The translations under genes and the position numbers were made by a program. Positions 37,148 through 45,937 of a stretch of 64,000 nt of DNA are shown here, in pieces; positions within the stretch are counted from its first letter, which is position 1; each line of letters starts with the position of its first letter. The stretch comes from Streptomyces sp. NBC_00193 (GTDB lineage: Bacteria > Actinomycetota > Actinomycetes > Streptomycetales > Streptomycetaceae). The notes under the pieces were generated by a model, which saw only the letters and a list, made by a program, of their open reading frames with translations, searched no databases and was not told where the DNA came from. The stretch covers positions 1,798,001 through 1,862,000 of the forward strand of contig NZ_JAPEMM010000001.1 in NCBI RefSeq assembly GCF_026342735.1, written 5' to 3'.

Positions 37148-39499
37148 TCACCGCCGGGCCCCCGCCAGCAACAGGTGGACCAGGTCCACCACCGCATCCG
37201 CCCGGACCGGGTCGAGCTCCGGACCGAAGCCGACCGGCGCCACCCCGGCACCCACACCGGCCGGGCTCCCGCCCGGCCCCCGCCGCACCAGCTCCCCCAG
37301 ACTCCGCCGAACCCCCGCCTCGTACCCCCCGAAGGTCCTCCGCAGCAGCGGCAGCACATCCACGAACGCCCGCTCCGGCACCGACACCAGCCACGCGTCG
37401 ATCAGCCCCAGCAGCCGCTCGTCGTGCACCAGCAGCGTGCCGCCGCCCGAGGCCCCGCCCGCGAACCCCTCGATCCAGCCCGCCGCGTCGGCCGGCGCGC
37501 ACGCCGGGGACAGCGCGAGCCCCATCAGCCGCGCGGTCTCCTCGGGCGGCAGCCGCCCGTCGTCGAGCAGCAGCCGCGCCGCCCGCCCGCGGATCAGCCC
37601 GGGGACGGTGTCCCGCCCGGCCAGCGTCCGCAGCACCGCCGCCCAGCGCTCCCGCAGCCCCTCCGCGTCGAGCAGTCCGATCGCGCCGTGCACGCCGTCC
37701 ACGTGCCCGCGCAGCTCCTCCGCCGCGTCGGCGTCCAGCCCCGCCGCGCAGGCGGGCGGCAGCGCCACGCATATCCGCTCCGCGAGCCCGGCCGCCACCG
37801 TCGCCAGCGCCGCCGCGTCGGTGCCCCGTACGTCCCCGTAGCGCAGCGAACGGGCCAGCGCGGGCAGCGCCTTGGCCAGGCCCGCCACATCGGTGTCCAG
37901 TGCCGCCCGGTCGGCGAGGGCCCGCAGTACGGCGGGCAGCGCCCCGGAGAGCCCGGCCAGCAGGCACCGCTCCGCCAGGGCGGTGACCTCGCCCAGCTCG
38001 GCTGCGCCCGCCGCGTCGGCCTCGGCCCTGGCGGTGGCCGCCCCGAGGACGGTGGTCCCCCAGATGCCGGCTTCGGCCACCCGTACGGCGAGCTCCGGTT
38101 GCCAGCAGAGCCGCCAGGTCTCGCGGAAGGTGCCCGTGCTCCCCCGGGAGGCCGTCGGCACGCCCCAGTCGATGCCGAGCAGCCGCAGCCGGTGCAGCAG
38201 CAGGGACTTGGCCGCGTCGGTGTCCTTGCGCAGGTCGAGCTCCAGCTCCCGGTCCTGCGCCTCGGGCTTGAGGCGCAGCGAGCGCTGCTGCCGGGTCAGG
38301 TCGCGCTGGAGCGGTACGACGGGCGCCGCGTCGGGGACTTCGCCGAGCACGTCCCCGACGACGAGCCGGTCCTCGATCAGCGCGAGCGGTATGTCGGAGC
38401 CGTCGCACATCACCGCCCGGACCGCTTCCAGCGTTTCCGTCAGCCCCGGCTCCGGCCGGCCCCGCATGGCGGCCAGGGTGTCGGCGAGCCGGACGGCTTC
38501 GATGACGTGGGCCGGGGACACCTGCCGGTCCTCCTCGCGGAGCAGGCCCGCGACCTTGGTCAGCCAGCGCTCGACGGGCCGGTCCCGGGCGGCGAAGAGG
38601 TGTGCGTACCAGCCGGGCGAGGTGATGCCCGCGCCGTACCCTCCGGCCCGGGCGAGGCGCCGGTGGGTCCAGGGCACCCAGGTGGTCTCCACCTTGACCT
38701 TGGGCAGCCCGGTGAGGAGCGCCTTGTCGGCAGCCGCGGTGGTCCTCGCCCGCAGGGCCGGGACGTGCCAGGCCCCGCAGACGACGGCGTAGGCGTCGCC
38801 GAACTCCCGGCGCGCGGCCCGCATCCGCTGCCGCATGTACGCCTCGCGCACCAGGTCCCGGTGGTGGCCGCCGGCTCCGTATGCCTCGCGGAGGGCGCCC
38901 ATGGCCTCTCCGAGCGCCTCGAACACGGCCAGCGGGTCGGCGGCCGGTCCGGACCCGCCGCGGTGCTCGACCACGTCCTCCCACCACCGCTCGGGGTCCT
39001 CGTACCCGGCGGTCTCGGCCAGGACGGCCAGCGGGTCCAGTCGTACGGACCCGGGCGCCGCTCCGCCCCCTTCCCCGCTGCCCTCTCCGCCCCCTTCCCG
39101 GCCCCCGGCCCCGTCGTCGGCCCCTTCCCCGGCCCCGTCCCCGCTCTCCGGCACGGCCAGCGAGTGGGCCGCCGGGAGGTCGATGAACCGGACCGGCAGG
39201 TCCCGCTCCTGCGCCCACCGGATGGCGGTCCATTCCGGGGAGAAGTCGGCCAGCGGCCAGAACGCGGCCCGGCCGGGGTCGTCGGCCGCGTGGGCGAGCA
39301 GGGCGACGGGCGGCCGCATCCCCGGGTCCGCGGCGAGCGGGAGCAGGGCGTCCCCCTCCGGCGGTCCCTCGATCAGCACCGCCGTGGGCCGGGCCGCGTC
39401 CAGGGCGGCCCGCACCGCACGGGCCGAGCCGGGCCCGTGGTGCCGTACGCCCAGCAGCAGCGGGCCGGTGGCGTCCTTGCCTGCCGTCCCCGGGCTCAT
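37148..39499 (-). CDS. DUF5682 family protein of the MoxR module
   Basis: 783-residue protein. Hallmarks of DUF5682 are at the start: LLGVRHHGPGSARAV and VLIEGPPEGDALLPLA, then FSPEWTAIRWA and AVVCGAWHVPAL further in. This N-terminal region resembles TraB/TIKI-type hydrolase folds in spacing (my impression). The second half is helical repeat-like. A disordered Gly/Glu insert sits at ~140-165. The ATG at 39499 overlaps the MoxR stop (ATGA). I recall E. coli YehM as a relative, in a cluster that also holds a MoxR ATPase, a vWA and a SWIM protein. Confidence 0.88.
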   Translation of the reverse strand: MSPGTAGKDATGPLLLGVRHHGPGSARAVRAALDAARPTAVLIEGPPEGDALLPLAADPGMRPPVALLAHAADDPGRAAFWPLADFSPEWTAIRWAQERDLPVRFIDLPAAHSLAVPESGDGAGEGADDGAGGREGGGEGSGEGGGAAPGSVRLDPLAVLAETAGYEDPERWWEDVVEHRGGSGPAADPLAVFEALGEAMGALREAYGAGGHHRDLVREAYMRQRMRAARREFGDAYAVVCGAWHVPALRARTTAAADKALLTGLPKVKVETTWVPWTHRRLARAGGYGAGITSPGWYAHLFAARDRPVERWLTKVAGLLREEDRQVSPAHVIEAVRLADTLAAMRGRPEPGLTETLEAVRAVMCDGSDIPLALIEDRLVVGDVLGEVPDAAPVVPLQRDLTRQQRSLRLKPEAQDRELELDLRKDTDAAKSLLLHRLRLLGIDWGVPTASRGSTGTFRETWRLCWQPELAVRVAEAGIWGTTVLGAATARAEADAAGAAELGEVTALAERCLLAGLSGALPAVLRALADRAALDTDVAGLAKALPALARSLRYGDVRGTDAAALATVAAGLAERICVALPPACAAGLDADAAEELRGHVDGVHGAIGLLDAEGLRERWAAVLRTLAGRDTVPGLIRGRAARLLLDDGRLPPEETARLMGLALSPACAPADAAGWIEGFAGGASGGGTLLVHDERLLGLIDAWLVSVPERAFVDVLPLLRRTFGGYEAGVRRSLGELVRRGPGGSPAGVGAGVAPVGFGPELDPVRADAVVDLVHLLLAGARR

Positions 39500-40602
39500 G
39501 CGCTCACCTCCCGGCAGGCCCGGTAGAAGTCCTTCCAGCCGTCGCGCTCGCGGACCACGGCCTCCAGGTACTCCTGCCAGACGACCTGGTCGGCGGCCGG
39601 GTCCCGGACGACGGCCCCGAGGATCCCCGCCGCGACGTCGGAGGGGCGCAGGACGCCGTCCCCGAAGTGCGCGGCCAGGGCGAGGCCGCCCGTGACCACC
39701 GAGATGGCCTCGGCGGTGGACAGGGTGCCGCTGGGCGACTTGACCTTCGTGCGCCCGTCGTCGGTGACTCCGCCGCGCAGCTCGCGGAAGACGGTGACCA
39801 CGCGGCGGATCTCCTCCAGGCCCTCCGGGGCGGCGGGCAGGTCCAGGGCGCGGCCCATCTGGTCGACGCGGCGGGCGACGATGTCGACCTCGGCGTCGGT
39901 GGTGGCGGGCAGCGGCAGGACGACGGTGTTGAAGCGCCGGCGCAGTGCGCTGGAGAGCTCGTTGACCCCGCGGTCGCGGTCGTTGGCGGTGGCGATGAGG
40001 TTGAAGCCGCGCACGGCCTGCACCTCCTGGCCCAGTTCCGGTATCGGGAGCGTCTTCTCGGACAGGACGGTGATGAGGGTGTCCTGCACGTCGGCGGGGA
40101 TGCGGGTGAGCTCCTCGACGCGGGCGGTCATGCCCTCGGCCATGGCCCGCATGACGGGGCTCGGTACGAGCGCTTCGCGGCTCGGGCCGTGGGCGAGGAG
40201 GCGGGCGTAGTTCCAGCCGTAGCGGATGGCCTCCTCCGGGGTGCCCGCGGTGCCCTGGACGAGGAGGGTGGAGTCTCCGCTGACGGCGGCGGCGAGGTGC
40301 TCGGACACCCAGGTCTTGGCGGTGCCGGGCACTCCGAGGAGCAGCAGCGCGCGGTCGGTGGCGAGGGTGGTGACGGCGACTTCGACGATCCGGCGCGGGC
40401 CGACGTACTTGGGTGTGATGACGGTGCCGTCTTCGAGCGTGCCGCCCTGCAGGTACGTGGCCACGGCCCACGGGGAGAGTTTCCAGCGGGCCGGGCGGGG
40501 TCGGTCGTCGACGGCGGCCAGGGCTTTCAGTTCGTGCGCGAAGGCGTCTTCGGCGTGCGGTCGCAGCGCCTCTGCGGTGGTCTCGTTCCCGGTCGTGGCC
40601 AT
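39496..40602 (-). CDS. MoxR-type AAA+ ATPase
   Basis: 368-residue AAA+ ATPase of the MoxR/YehL group. Walker A is LLGVPGTAKTW (about residue 88); the Walker B/helix-2 insert region is VEELTRIPADVQDTLITVL; sensor 1 is NLIATANDRDRGVN; an arginine finger candidate is in SSALRRRFN. It begins at ATG 40602 behind GGAGGGGG; the 25 codons of open frame beyond lack coding sense. It is the first gene of a minus-strand unit with DUF5682 (overlapping) and vWA, divergent from the SWIM gene, with a near-consensus DNA-damage promoter. Confidence 0.93.
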   Translation of the reverse strand: MATTGNETTAEALRPHAEDAFAHELKALAAVDDRPRPARWKLSPWAVATYLQGGTLEDGTVITPKYVGPRRIVEVAVTTLATDRALLLLGVPGTAKTWVSEHLAAAVSGDSTLLVQGTAGTPEEAIRYGWNYARLLAHGPSREALVPSPVMRAMAEGMTARVEELTRIPADVQDTLITVLSEKTLPIPELGQEVQAVRGFNLIATANDRDRGVNELSSALRRRFNTVVLPLPATTDAEVDIVARRVDQMGRALDLPAAPEGLEEIRRVVTVFRELRGGVTDDGRTKVKSPSGTLSTAEAISVVTGGLALAAHFGDGVLRPSDVAAGILGAVVRDPAADQVVWQEYLEAVVRERDGWKDFYRACREVSA

Positions 40603-40646
40603 GGTCCCCCTCCAATGCTCCGCAGCCGCTTCCGACTGCTGCAACC

Positions 40647-40669
40647 ACGATGCACCCGACCACTGACAA
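40647..40669 (-). promoter_or_regulatory. RecA-NDp/PafBC-like promoter of the MoxR operon
   Basis: Minus strand: TTGTCAGTG (40669-40661), eight bases, then CATCGT (40652-40647). This matches TTGTCRGTG-N8-TANNNT except for the first -10 base. Predicted start near 40640, leaving a ~38-base leader with a strong ribosome site. Confidence 0.7.
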
Positions 40670-40706
40670 CGCCCCACGCCAGCCGCGTTGTTGCAGGTCA
40701 GAGCGA

Positions 40707-40729
40707 TTGTCAGTGGGGGTCTCTACGGT
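40707..40729 (+). promoter_or_regulatory. RecA-NDp/PafBC-like promoter of the SWIM gene
   Basis: TTGTCAGTG (40707-40715), eight bases (GGGGTCTC), TACGGT (40724-40729): a full match to TTGTCRGTG-N8-TANNNT. The start point would be at or next to the ATG at 40737, giving a leaderless mRNA. With the minus-strand site it forms the 10-bp inverted repeat CCACTGACAA...TTGTCAGTGG. Confidence 0.8.
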
Positions 40730-40736
40730 GGAACAC

Positions 40737-42176
40737 ATGACTGAGCAGGGGGTCCGCTGGACAGCGGAACAGGTACTGGCTCTGGCTCCTGACGACGCCT
40801 CACGCAAGGCGGGGGCCAAGCTCGGCGCGGCGGGGCCGTGGTCACAGACCGGAGGTTCCGCTTCCGGTGCGGTGTGGGGGTTGTGCAAGGGCAGCGGCAG
40901 CACGCCGTACCGGACGGTCGTCGACCTGTCCGGGCCGGCGTACAAGTGCTCCTGCCCGAGCCGGAAGTTCCCGTGCAAGCACGCACTGGGCCTGCTGCTG
41001 CTCTGGTCCGCGGAGGGGCTCGACACCCCGGCCGGGGCTCCGGACTGGGCGGACGAATGGCTCGCGGAGCGGGCGGCGAAGGCCGCGCGGCCCGCCGCCG
41101 ACGGCTCCGGCCGGGCCGGACCTGCGGACGAGGAAGGAGCGCGCAAGCGGGCCGAGCGGAGGGCGGCCCGGATCGGCGCGGGCGTCACCGAGCTGGAACA
41201 GCGGCTCGCGGACCTGGTGCGCGGCGGCCTCGCCGGTCAGGAGCGGGCGGGATACGTGGCCTGGGAGGAGACCGCCGCCCGGATGGTCGACGCACAGGCA
41301 CCCGGACTGGCCGCTCGGGTGCGGGAGTTGGGGACGATACCCAGTTGCGGCGCCGGCTGGCCCGCCCGGATGCTGGAGGAGGCCGCACTGCTGCACCTGC
41401 TGGACCGGTCCTGGCTGGGGGTTTCGGGACTGCCGGAGCCGCTGGCCGCGACGGTCCGCAGCCGTCTGGGACTGCAGCCCCGGACGGAAGGCGAGGCCGT
41501 ACGGGACCACTGGCTCGTGCTGGCCCAGTACGACACGGCGTCACCGGACGGCCGTCTCACCACCCGCCGGATATGGCTGCGCGGGCTGGCGAGCGGGCGG
41601 CCGGCCCTGGTCCTGGACTTCGGCCCGCCCGGGCGACCGCCGGGGCTGGCGCTGCCCGTCGGCTTGGTGCTGGAGGCGGAAGCCCGCTTCCGGCCCGGCT
41701 CCGCAGGACTGCGGGCGGACCTCGGGGAGAGGTTCGCGCCGGCCGAACCGTGCCGGACCGCGCCGACCGGCGTGAGCACGGGCGCGGCACTGGAGGCGTA
41801 CGGCGCGGCACTGCGCGAGGACCCCTGGCTGGAGTCCTGGCCGGTGGTGCTCGGCCCGGTGGTGCCGATACCGGGAGGGCGGCAGGAACGACAAGGGGGG
41901 CCGGGTGGACCGGGGGGACGACAGGAAGGAGCGCAGGGGGAAGGGCCGGGCGCACAACAGGGCGCAGGGGCATGGCAATTGGCGGACGCGGAGGGGATGT
42001 CCGCCCTGCCCGTGCCCCTGACCGGGGCCGGGAGCCGGCCCGGGGCCGGGTTGTGGCAGCTGGCCGCGCTCTCGGGGGGCGGCCCGTTGACGGTGTTCGG
42101 CGAATGCGGACACCGCGGATTCACCCCGCTGACGGCCTGGCAGCCGGACTCCTCGGAGCCGGTGGTGCTGGGCTGA
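40737..42176 (+). CDS. SWIM zinc-finger protein of the MoxR module
   Basis: 479-residue protein with one SWIM zinc finger near the N terminus, YKCSCPSRKFPCKHALGL (CxCxnCxH, about residues 61-76). The remaining ~400 residues form a mixed domain of unknown function, with a Gly/Gln-rich insert at ~383-410. SWIM fingers bind DNA or proteins. The ATG at 40737 fits the predicted leaderless start; no ribosome site is needed. The frame upstream would run through the promoter. Divergent from MoxR; followed on the same strand by DUF5691. Confidence 0.92.
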   Translation: MTEQGVRWTAEQVLALAPDDASRKAGAKLGAAGPWSQTGGSASGAVWGLCKGSGSTPYRTVVDLSGPAYKCSCPSRKFPCKHALGLLLLWSAEGLDTPAGAPDWADEWLAERAAKAARPAADGSGRAGPADEEGARKRAERRAARIGAGVTELEQRLADLVRGGLAGQERAGYVAWEETAARMVDAQAPGLAARVRELGTIPSCGAGWPARMLEEAALLHLLDRSWLGVSGLPEPLAATVRSRLGLQPRTEGEAVRDHWLVLAQYDTASPDGRLTTRRIWLRGLASGRPALVLDFGPPGRPPGLALPVGLVLEAEARFRPGSAGLRADLGERFAPAEPCRTAPTGVSTGAALEAYGAALREDPWLESWPVVLGPVVPIPGGRQERQGGPGGPGGRQEGAQGEGPGAQQGAGAWQLADAEGMSALPVPLTGAGSRPGAGLWQLAALSGGGPLTVFGECGHRGFTPLTAWQPDSSEPVVLG

Positions 42177-42246
42177 GCGGGCGGCAGGGGAAGGCGGCGG
42201 CGCGGGGGCGCCGACGTATTCGAGACGAGTGAGCCGGGGGGCTTTC

Positions 42247-42346
42247 ATGGACGACAACCACGCCAGCTGAGGCCGTAGGTGCGGCCGTGTGTGCCGCAGG
42301 GAGATCGAGCTGCTCCGGTCCCGCGGAGGGGGCGGGACCGGAGCAG
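42247..42346 (+). other. Mini-ORF and hairpin between SWIM and DUF5691 genes
   Basis: In the 222-base gap, a seven-codon ORF (MDDNHAS, 42247-42270) preceded by GGGGGG is followed by a perfect 15-bp hairpin (42310-42324 with 42332-42346). The hairpin could terminate the SWIM transcript or separate it from DUF5691. Whether the mini-ORF is translated is unknown. Confidence 0.45.
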
Positions 42347-42398
42347 GCACCTGTACACGGCACTGCATGGCACGCGAGGGAAAGAGGGAGGGGATCCG

Positions 42399-44012
42399 GT
42401 GAACACGACGACGGACAGAGCGACGGACAGAGCGACGGGCGGGACGACGGACCCGGCCTACGGGGACCCGGCCTACGGGGACGCGGGCTGGGACGAGCTG
42501 GTGGCCGCCGCGCTGCTGGGTACCGAGCGGCGCCGGGGCAGTCCCGAGGCCCTGCTCGGGGCCGCGGCCCTGCAGACGGTGCGGCGCCGGGCCGGGCTGA
42601 GACCCGCCGAGGCGGGCCCCCGGCCCGAGCCCGCGCCGCGCGACCCGCGTCCCGAGCCTCCGGAGCCGGCCCGGCGGCGGCTCGCGCAGCTGCTGGCGGG
42701 CCGCGCCGGTGCGGGCAGCGGCAGCGGGCGGCGGGGGGCCGCCCCGGACCTGACGGAGCTGCTGCCGCAGTGGCTGGCCGCCGCCGGACAGCACGGGTAC
42801 CGGGCTCCGGCTTCGCTCGTGCCCGCGCTGCTGGACGTCGCCCGGGCCCGTAGCGACCTCAGGCCGCAGGCGCTGGCCCTGGCGGGGACGCGCGGGCTGT
42901 GGCTGGCCCGGCTCAATCCGGACTGGCGGTTCGCGCTGCGCGGGGGATCCGGGGGCGCCGGCGAACTGCCCGACGCGGAGGACTCGGCGGGGGTGGAGCG
43001 GCTGTGGCAGGAGGGGCTGTTCGCGGAGCGGGTCGCCCTGCTCGGCCTCGTACGGGCCCACGAGGCGGCCGCCGGGCCGCGGCTGCTGGAGACCACGTGG
43101 AGCACCGAGCGGGCCGAGGACCGGCTGATGTTCCTCGACTCCTTGCGGGTGGGGCTGTCGGCGGACGACGAGCCCTTCCTGGAGGCGGCGCTGGGCGACC
43201 GCAGCCGCAACGTCCGGGCGACCGCGGCCGAGCTGCTGTCCGCGCTGCCGACCTCGGCGCTGGCCGGGCGGATGGCGGAGCGGGCGCTGGCCTGCGTCGG
43301 CCCGGAGGGGGTGACGCCGCCGGCCGCATGCGATGCGGGGATGCTGCGCGACGGCGTGGTCAAACGGCCGCCGGCCGGTCGCGGAGAGCGGGCCTGGTGG
43401 CTGGGGCAGCTGGTGGAGTCCGCGCCGCTGTCGTGCTGGCGGGAGCGGTTCGGGGGGCTCGGTCCGGCGGAGATCGTGGCGCTGCCGGTGGCCGAGGGCT
43501 GGGCGGAGGAACTGCACGCGGCCTGGTGCCGGGCCGCGGTGCGCCAGGGCGACCCCGCGTGGTCGCAAGCGCTGCTCGGCTCGGCCTCCGCACCGCCCGC
43601 GGCGGGCCCGGCGACGGCGTCGCTGGCGGAGCGGGCGAAGCTCCTGTCGACGCTCGGGGACGAGGAACGGGCGGCGTGGGTCGCGGAGTTCATACGTGCG
43701 CACGGGCTGTCGGAGGCGTTCCAGCTGCTCGGGGTGTGCGCGGTGCCGTGGGCGGGGGCGCTGGGGAGGGCGGTGATCGAGGCCCTGGACTCCGCGCGGG
43801 AGGCGGGCGGCTACCCGTGGAGCTTCAGCGGGGTGATGGGGCTGGCGGAGCGGTGCCTTGATCCTGCGGAGGCGGGGCGGCTCGATGCGCTGGCGGCGGA
43901 GCCGGTGGAGGAGGGGGGTGCGGCGGCCTACTGGTCGGAGGCCTTCCAGCGACTGGTCGCCACCCTGCGGCTGCGGGCCGCGCTGCACGCGGAACTGGCG
44001 CCGCCGCGCTGA
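42399..44012 (+). CDS. DUF5691 family protein of the MoxR module
   Basis: 537-residue protein. The family signature DELVAAALLGTERR lies at about residues 28-41; the rest is Ala/Leu/Glu-rich and helical, reminiscent of HEAT-like repeats (for example LDSLRVGLSADDEPFLEAAL, then RNVRATAAELL). The GTG at 42399 follows GGGAGGGG at a suitable distance. DUF5691 genes commonly travel with SWIM, MoxR, DUF5682 and vWA genes, as here. It probably acts as a scaffold or substrate adaptor (inferred from the repeat-like build). The dispersed repeat begins 54 bases after its stop. Confidence 0.88.
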   Translation: MNTTTDRATDRATGGTTDPAYGDPAYGDAGWDELVAAALLGTERRRGSPEALLGAAALQTVRRRAGLRPAEAGPRPEPAPRDPRPEPPEPARRRLAQLLAGRAGAGSGSGRRGAAPDLTELLPQWLAAAGQHGYRAPASLVPALLDVARARSDLRPQALALAGTRGLWLARLNPDWRFALRGGSGGAGELPDAEDSAGVERLWQEGLFAERVALLGLVRAHEAAAGPRLLETTWSTERAEDRLMFLDSLRVGLSADDEPFLEAALGDRSRNVRATAAELLSALPTSALAGRMAERALACVGPEGVTPPAACDAGMLRDGVVKRPPAGRGERAWWLGQLVESAPLSCWRERFGGLGPAEIVALPVAEGWAEELHAAWCRAAVRQGDPAWSQALLGSASAPPAAGPATASLAERAKLLSTLGDEERAAWVAEFIRAHGLSEAFQLLGVCAVPWAGALGRAVIEALDSAREAGGYPWSFSGVMGLAERCLDPAEAGRLDALAAEPVEEGGAAAYWSEAFQRLVATLRLRAALHAELAPPR

Positions 44013-44065
44013 TCGCCGGCGCGGCCGGATGCGGCCCGCGTCTCGGCCGACGCCGCGCCGGGGCG

Positions 44066-44341
44066 CAGCCCTGCGGGGCGAAGTCCCCTACCCGCCCTTC
44101 CACCGTTCCCCGGGCGCTGCCCGGACCCCGGTCCTCGAAACGCCGGCGGGGCTGGGTGGGTGCCGGGCTGCCCGGACCCGCCTGGGGCTCCGCCCCGGAC
44201 CCCGGCCCTCAAACGCCGGCGGGGCTGGAATTGCCGCTGCGCGGCAACCCAGCCCCGCCGGGCGCGCGTACAGGCCGAGGCCAGGCAAAATCCAGCCCGT
44301 CCGGCGTTTGAGGACCAGGGGTCCGGGGGCTGGCCCCCGGA
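44066..44341. repeat. Cluster of three dispersed-repeat modules between convergent genes
   Basis: The 350-base gap (44013-44362) between DUF5691 and icmB is filled by three modules: 44066-44157 starting CCCTGCGGGG and oriented away from the DUF5691 stop; 44158-44230 with CTGGGGCTCCGCCCCGG and CCTCAAACGCCGG; and 44293-44341 in the opposite orientation facing icmB. No gene is seen here. Confidence 0.85.
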
Positions 44342-44362
44342 ACGCCGCCGCGCGGGCTGCGG

Positions 44363-44770
44363 CTAGGCCGGCTGGCGGACGTGGGCGCGGACCCAGTCGA
44401 CGATGGCCGTCGTCGTCGCGCCCGGGGTGAAGATCTCGGCCACGCCCTTCTCCTTCAGCGGAGCGATGTCCGCCTCCGGGATGATGCCGCCGCCGAACAC
44501 CTTGATGTCCTCCGCGTCGCGCTCCGCGAGGAGTTCCAGCACGCGCGCGAACAGCGTGTTGTGCGCCCCCGACAGGATCGACAGACCGATCGCGTCGGCG
44601 TCCTCCTGGATCGCCGTGTCGACGATCTGTTCGGGGGTCTGGTGGAGGCCGGTGTAGATGACCTCCATGCCCGCGTCCCGCAGGGCCCGCGCGATCACCT
44701 TGGCGCCTCGGTCGTGGCCGTCGAGGCCCGGCTTGGCCACCACCACACGGATCGGACCGGTCACACCCAT
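44363..44770 (-). CDS. icmB: Cobalamin-binding subunit of isobutyryl-CoA mutase type
   Basis: 135-residue B12-binding protein. The base-off/His-on cobalamin motif is complete: [11 protein letters not shown] (DxHxxG), [11 protein letters not shown] (SxL) and [11 protein letters not shown] (GG). A stand-alone subunit of this size matches Streptomyces IcmB (SCO4800 from memory), which pairs with the separately encoded large subunit IcmA to interconvert isobutyryl- and n-butyryl-CoA. The catalytic partner is not in this window, so another mutase partner remains possible. ATG at 44770, GGGAGG seven bases upstream. A TTGACC at 44835-44830 is a possible -35. Confidence 0.88.
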   Translation of the reverse strand: MGVTGPIRVVVAKPGLDGHDRGAKVIARALRDAGMEVIYTGLHQTPEQIVDTAIQEDADAIGLSILSGAHNTLFARVLELLAERDAEDIKVFGGGIIPEADIAPLKEKGVAEIFTPGATTTAIVDWVRAHVRQPA

Positions 44771-44953
44771 CGCACTGCCTCCCGAGTGAACGAACGTTAA
44801 GTACAGCATTGCGCACACCCCCGTTTCGCGGTCAACCACGAGGGGGAAATCACACGTGGGATGGCGTACCACCGCTCCGCGCCGACAGCCGCACGGCACG
44901 GGGCGGTCGGACGCCCCGGTCCCGAGTCGCCAGGACCTACGGGGGGGCCGTCG

Positions 44954-45715
44954 ATGGGGCTGACCATGTCCGGGGCCGCACTGCGGGCCGGCGTACTGGA
45001 AGCGATCGTGCTCGGCGGGCACATCCTGCTGTATCCCACCGGAGTTCTGCCGGAGCGACCCGCCACCGCCACCCACGATCGTCCGCCGGTGCTGCTGCTC
45101 CACGGGTTCACCGACAACCGCTCCGTCTTCGTCCTGCTGCGCCGCTCCCTCGGGGCCGGCGGCCGGCGGCAGGTGGAGGCGTACAACTACTCCCCCTTCA
45201 CCCGCGACCTGCGCGTCACCGCCCGGCATCTGGCCCGCCGCGTCGAGGAGCTGTGCGCGCGCACGGGGCAGGACCGGGTGGACCTGGTCGGGCACAGTCT
45301 CGGCGGGCTGGTCGGGCGGTACTACGTCCAGCGCCTCGGCGGCGACGCCCGCGTCCGCACGCTCGTCACGCTCGGCACCCCGCATTCCGGCACACGCGTG
45401 GCGCCCTTCATGGACGCGCACCCCCTGGTCCGGCAGATGCGCCCGGATTCCGAGGTGCTCGCCGAACTGCGCGCGCCCGCGCCCGGCTGCCGGACCCGGT
45501 GCGTGGCGTTCTGGAGCGAGTTCGACGAGCTGATGGACCCGACCGAGACGGCCCGTATCGAGCACCCTGACCTGCTCGCGGAGAACGTGCAGGTCACGGG
45601 CATCGGGCATCTCGCCCTGCCCGCGCACCCCACCGTCATCGCGGCGGTCCGGCGCGCGCTCGACGGACCCAGGCCGATCGCCGTCCCGCACCCCGGGGCC
45701 GCTTCCGTCGCCTGA
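44954..45715 (+). CDS. Triacylglycerol lipase-like alpha/beta hydrolase
   Basis: 253-residue lipase/esterase. [14 protein letters not shown] gives the oxyanion HG motif, [12 protein letters not shown] the nucleophile Ser (about residue 120), [10 protein letters not shown] the acid Asp, and [12 protein letters not shown] the His. The hydrophobic N terminus may anchor or export it, but no clean signal peptide is seen. The ATG at 44954 is chosen over an in-frame ATG at 44861 because the intervening sequence is low-complexity. Divergent from icmB. Confidence 0.87.
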   Translation: MGLTMSGAALRAGVLEAIVLGGHILLYPTGVLPERPATATHDRPPVLLLHGFTDNRSVFVLLRRSLGAGGRRQVEAYNYSPFTRDLRVTARHLARRVEELCARTGQDRVDLVGHSLGGLVGRYYVQRLGGDARVRTLVTLGTPHSGTRVAPFMDAHPLVRQMRPDSEVLAELRAPAPGCRTRCVAFWSEFDELMDPTETARIEHPDLLAENVQVTGIGHLALPAHPTVIAAVRRALDGPRPIAVPHPGAASVA

Positions 45716-45716
45716 G

Positions 45717-45747
45717 CGAAAAGCGGCCTCCAGTCGAACGCTTTTCG
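45717..45747 (+). terminator. Hairpin after the lipase gene
   Basis: Nine-bp stem CGAAAAGCG/CGCTTTTCG (45717-45725 with 45739-45747) with a 13-base loop, starting just past the stop. Confidence 0.65.
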
Positions 45748-45829
45748 AACTCAAGGCCAAGGGTGGGTCTTCAGCCGACCGAAAGGCGGCCGAATGCCCG
45801 GTTCCGCCGAGCACAAAACCCTCCGAAGA

Positions 45830-45859
45830 TTGTCGTTGCGTGTAACCGCCGGGTACAGT
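45830..45859 (+). promoter_or_regulatory. Probable promoter of the M23 peptidase gene
   Basis: TTGTCG (45830-45835), 18-base spacer, TACAGT (45854-45859). The predicted start near 45866 lies downstream of the in-frame ATG at 45794 and so supports the GTG at 45938. Confidence 0.6.
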
Positions 45860-45937
45860 CACGCCACTGCTCTCCTCCGAGGACCCCACGTTCCTCGGCC
45901 ACCCAGGCCCCCCGCTGCCGAGGCGAAAGAGAAGTTG

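Noticed and set aside
39500..41188. Upstream open frame in phase with DUF5682
   Set aside because: It overlaps the MoxR gene in another frame and extends antisense to the SWIM gene. The DUF5682 hallmark starts at the ATG that overlaps the MoxR stop.
45720..45937. c-di-AMP (ydaO) riboswitch upstream of the M23 gene
   Set aside because: These often precede wall hydrolases in Streptomyces, but the conserved core segments were not seen and the predicted leader is only about 72 bases.
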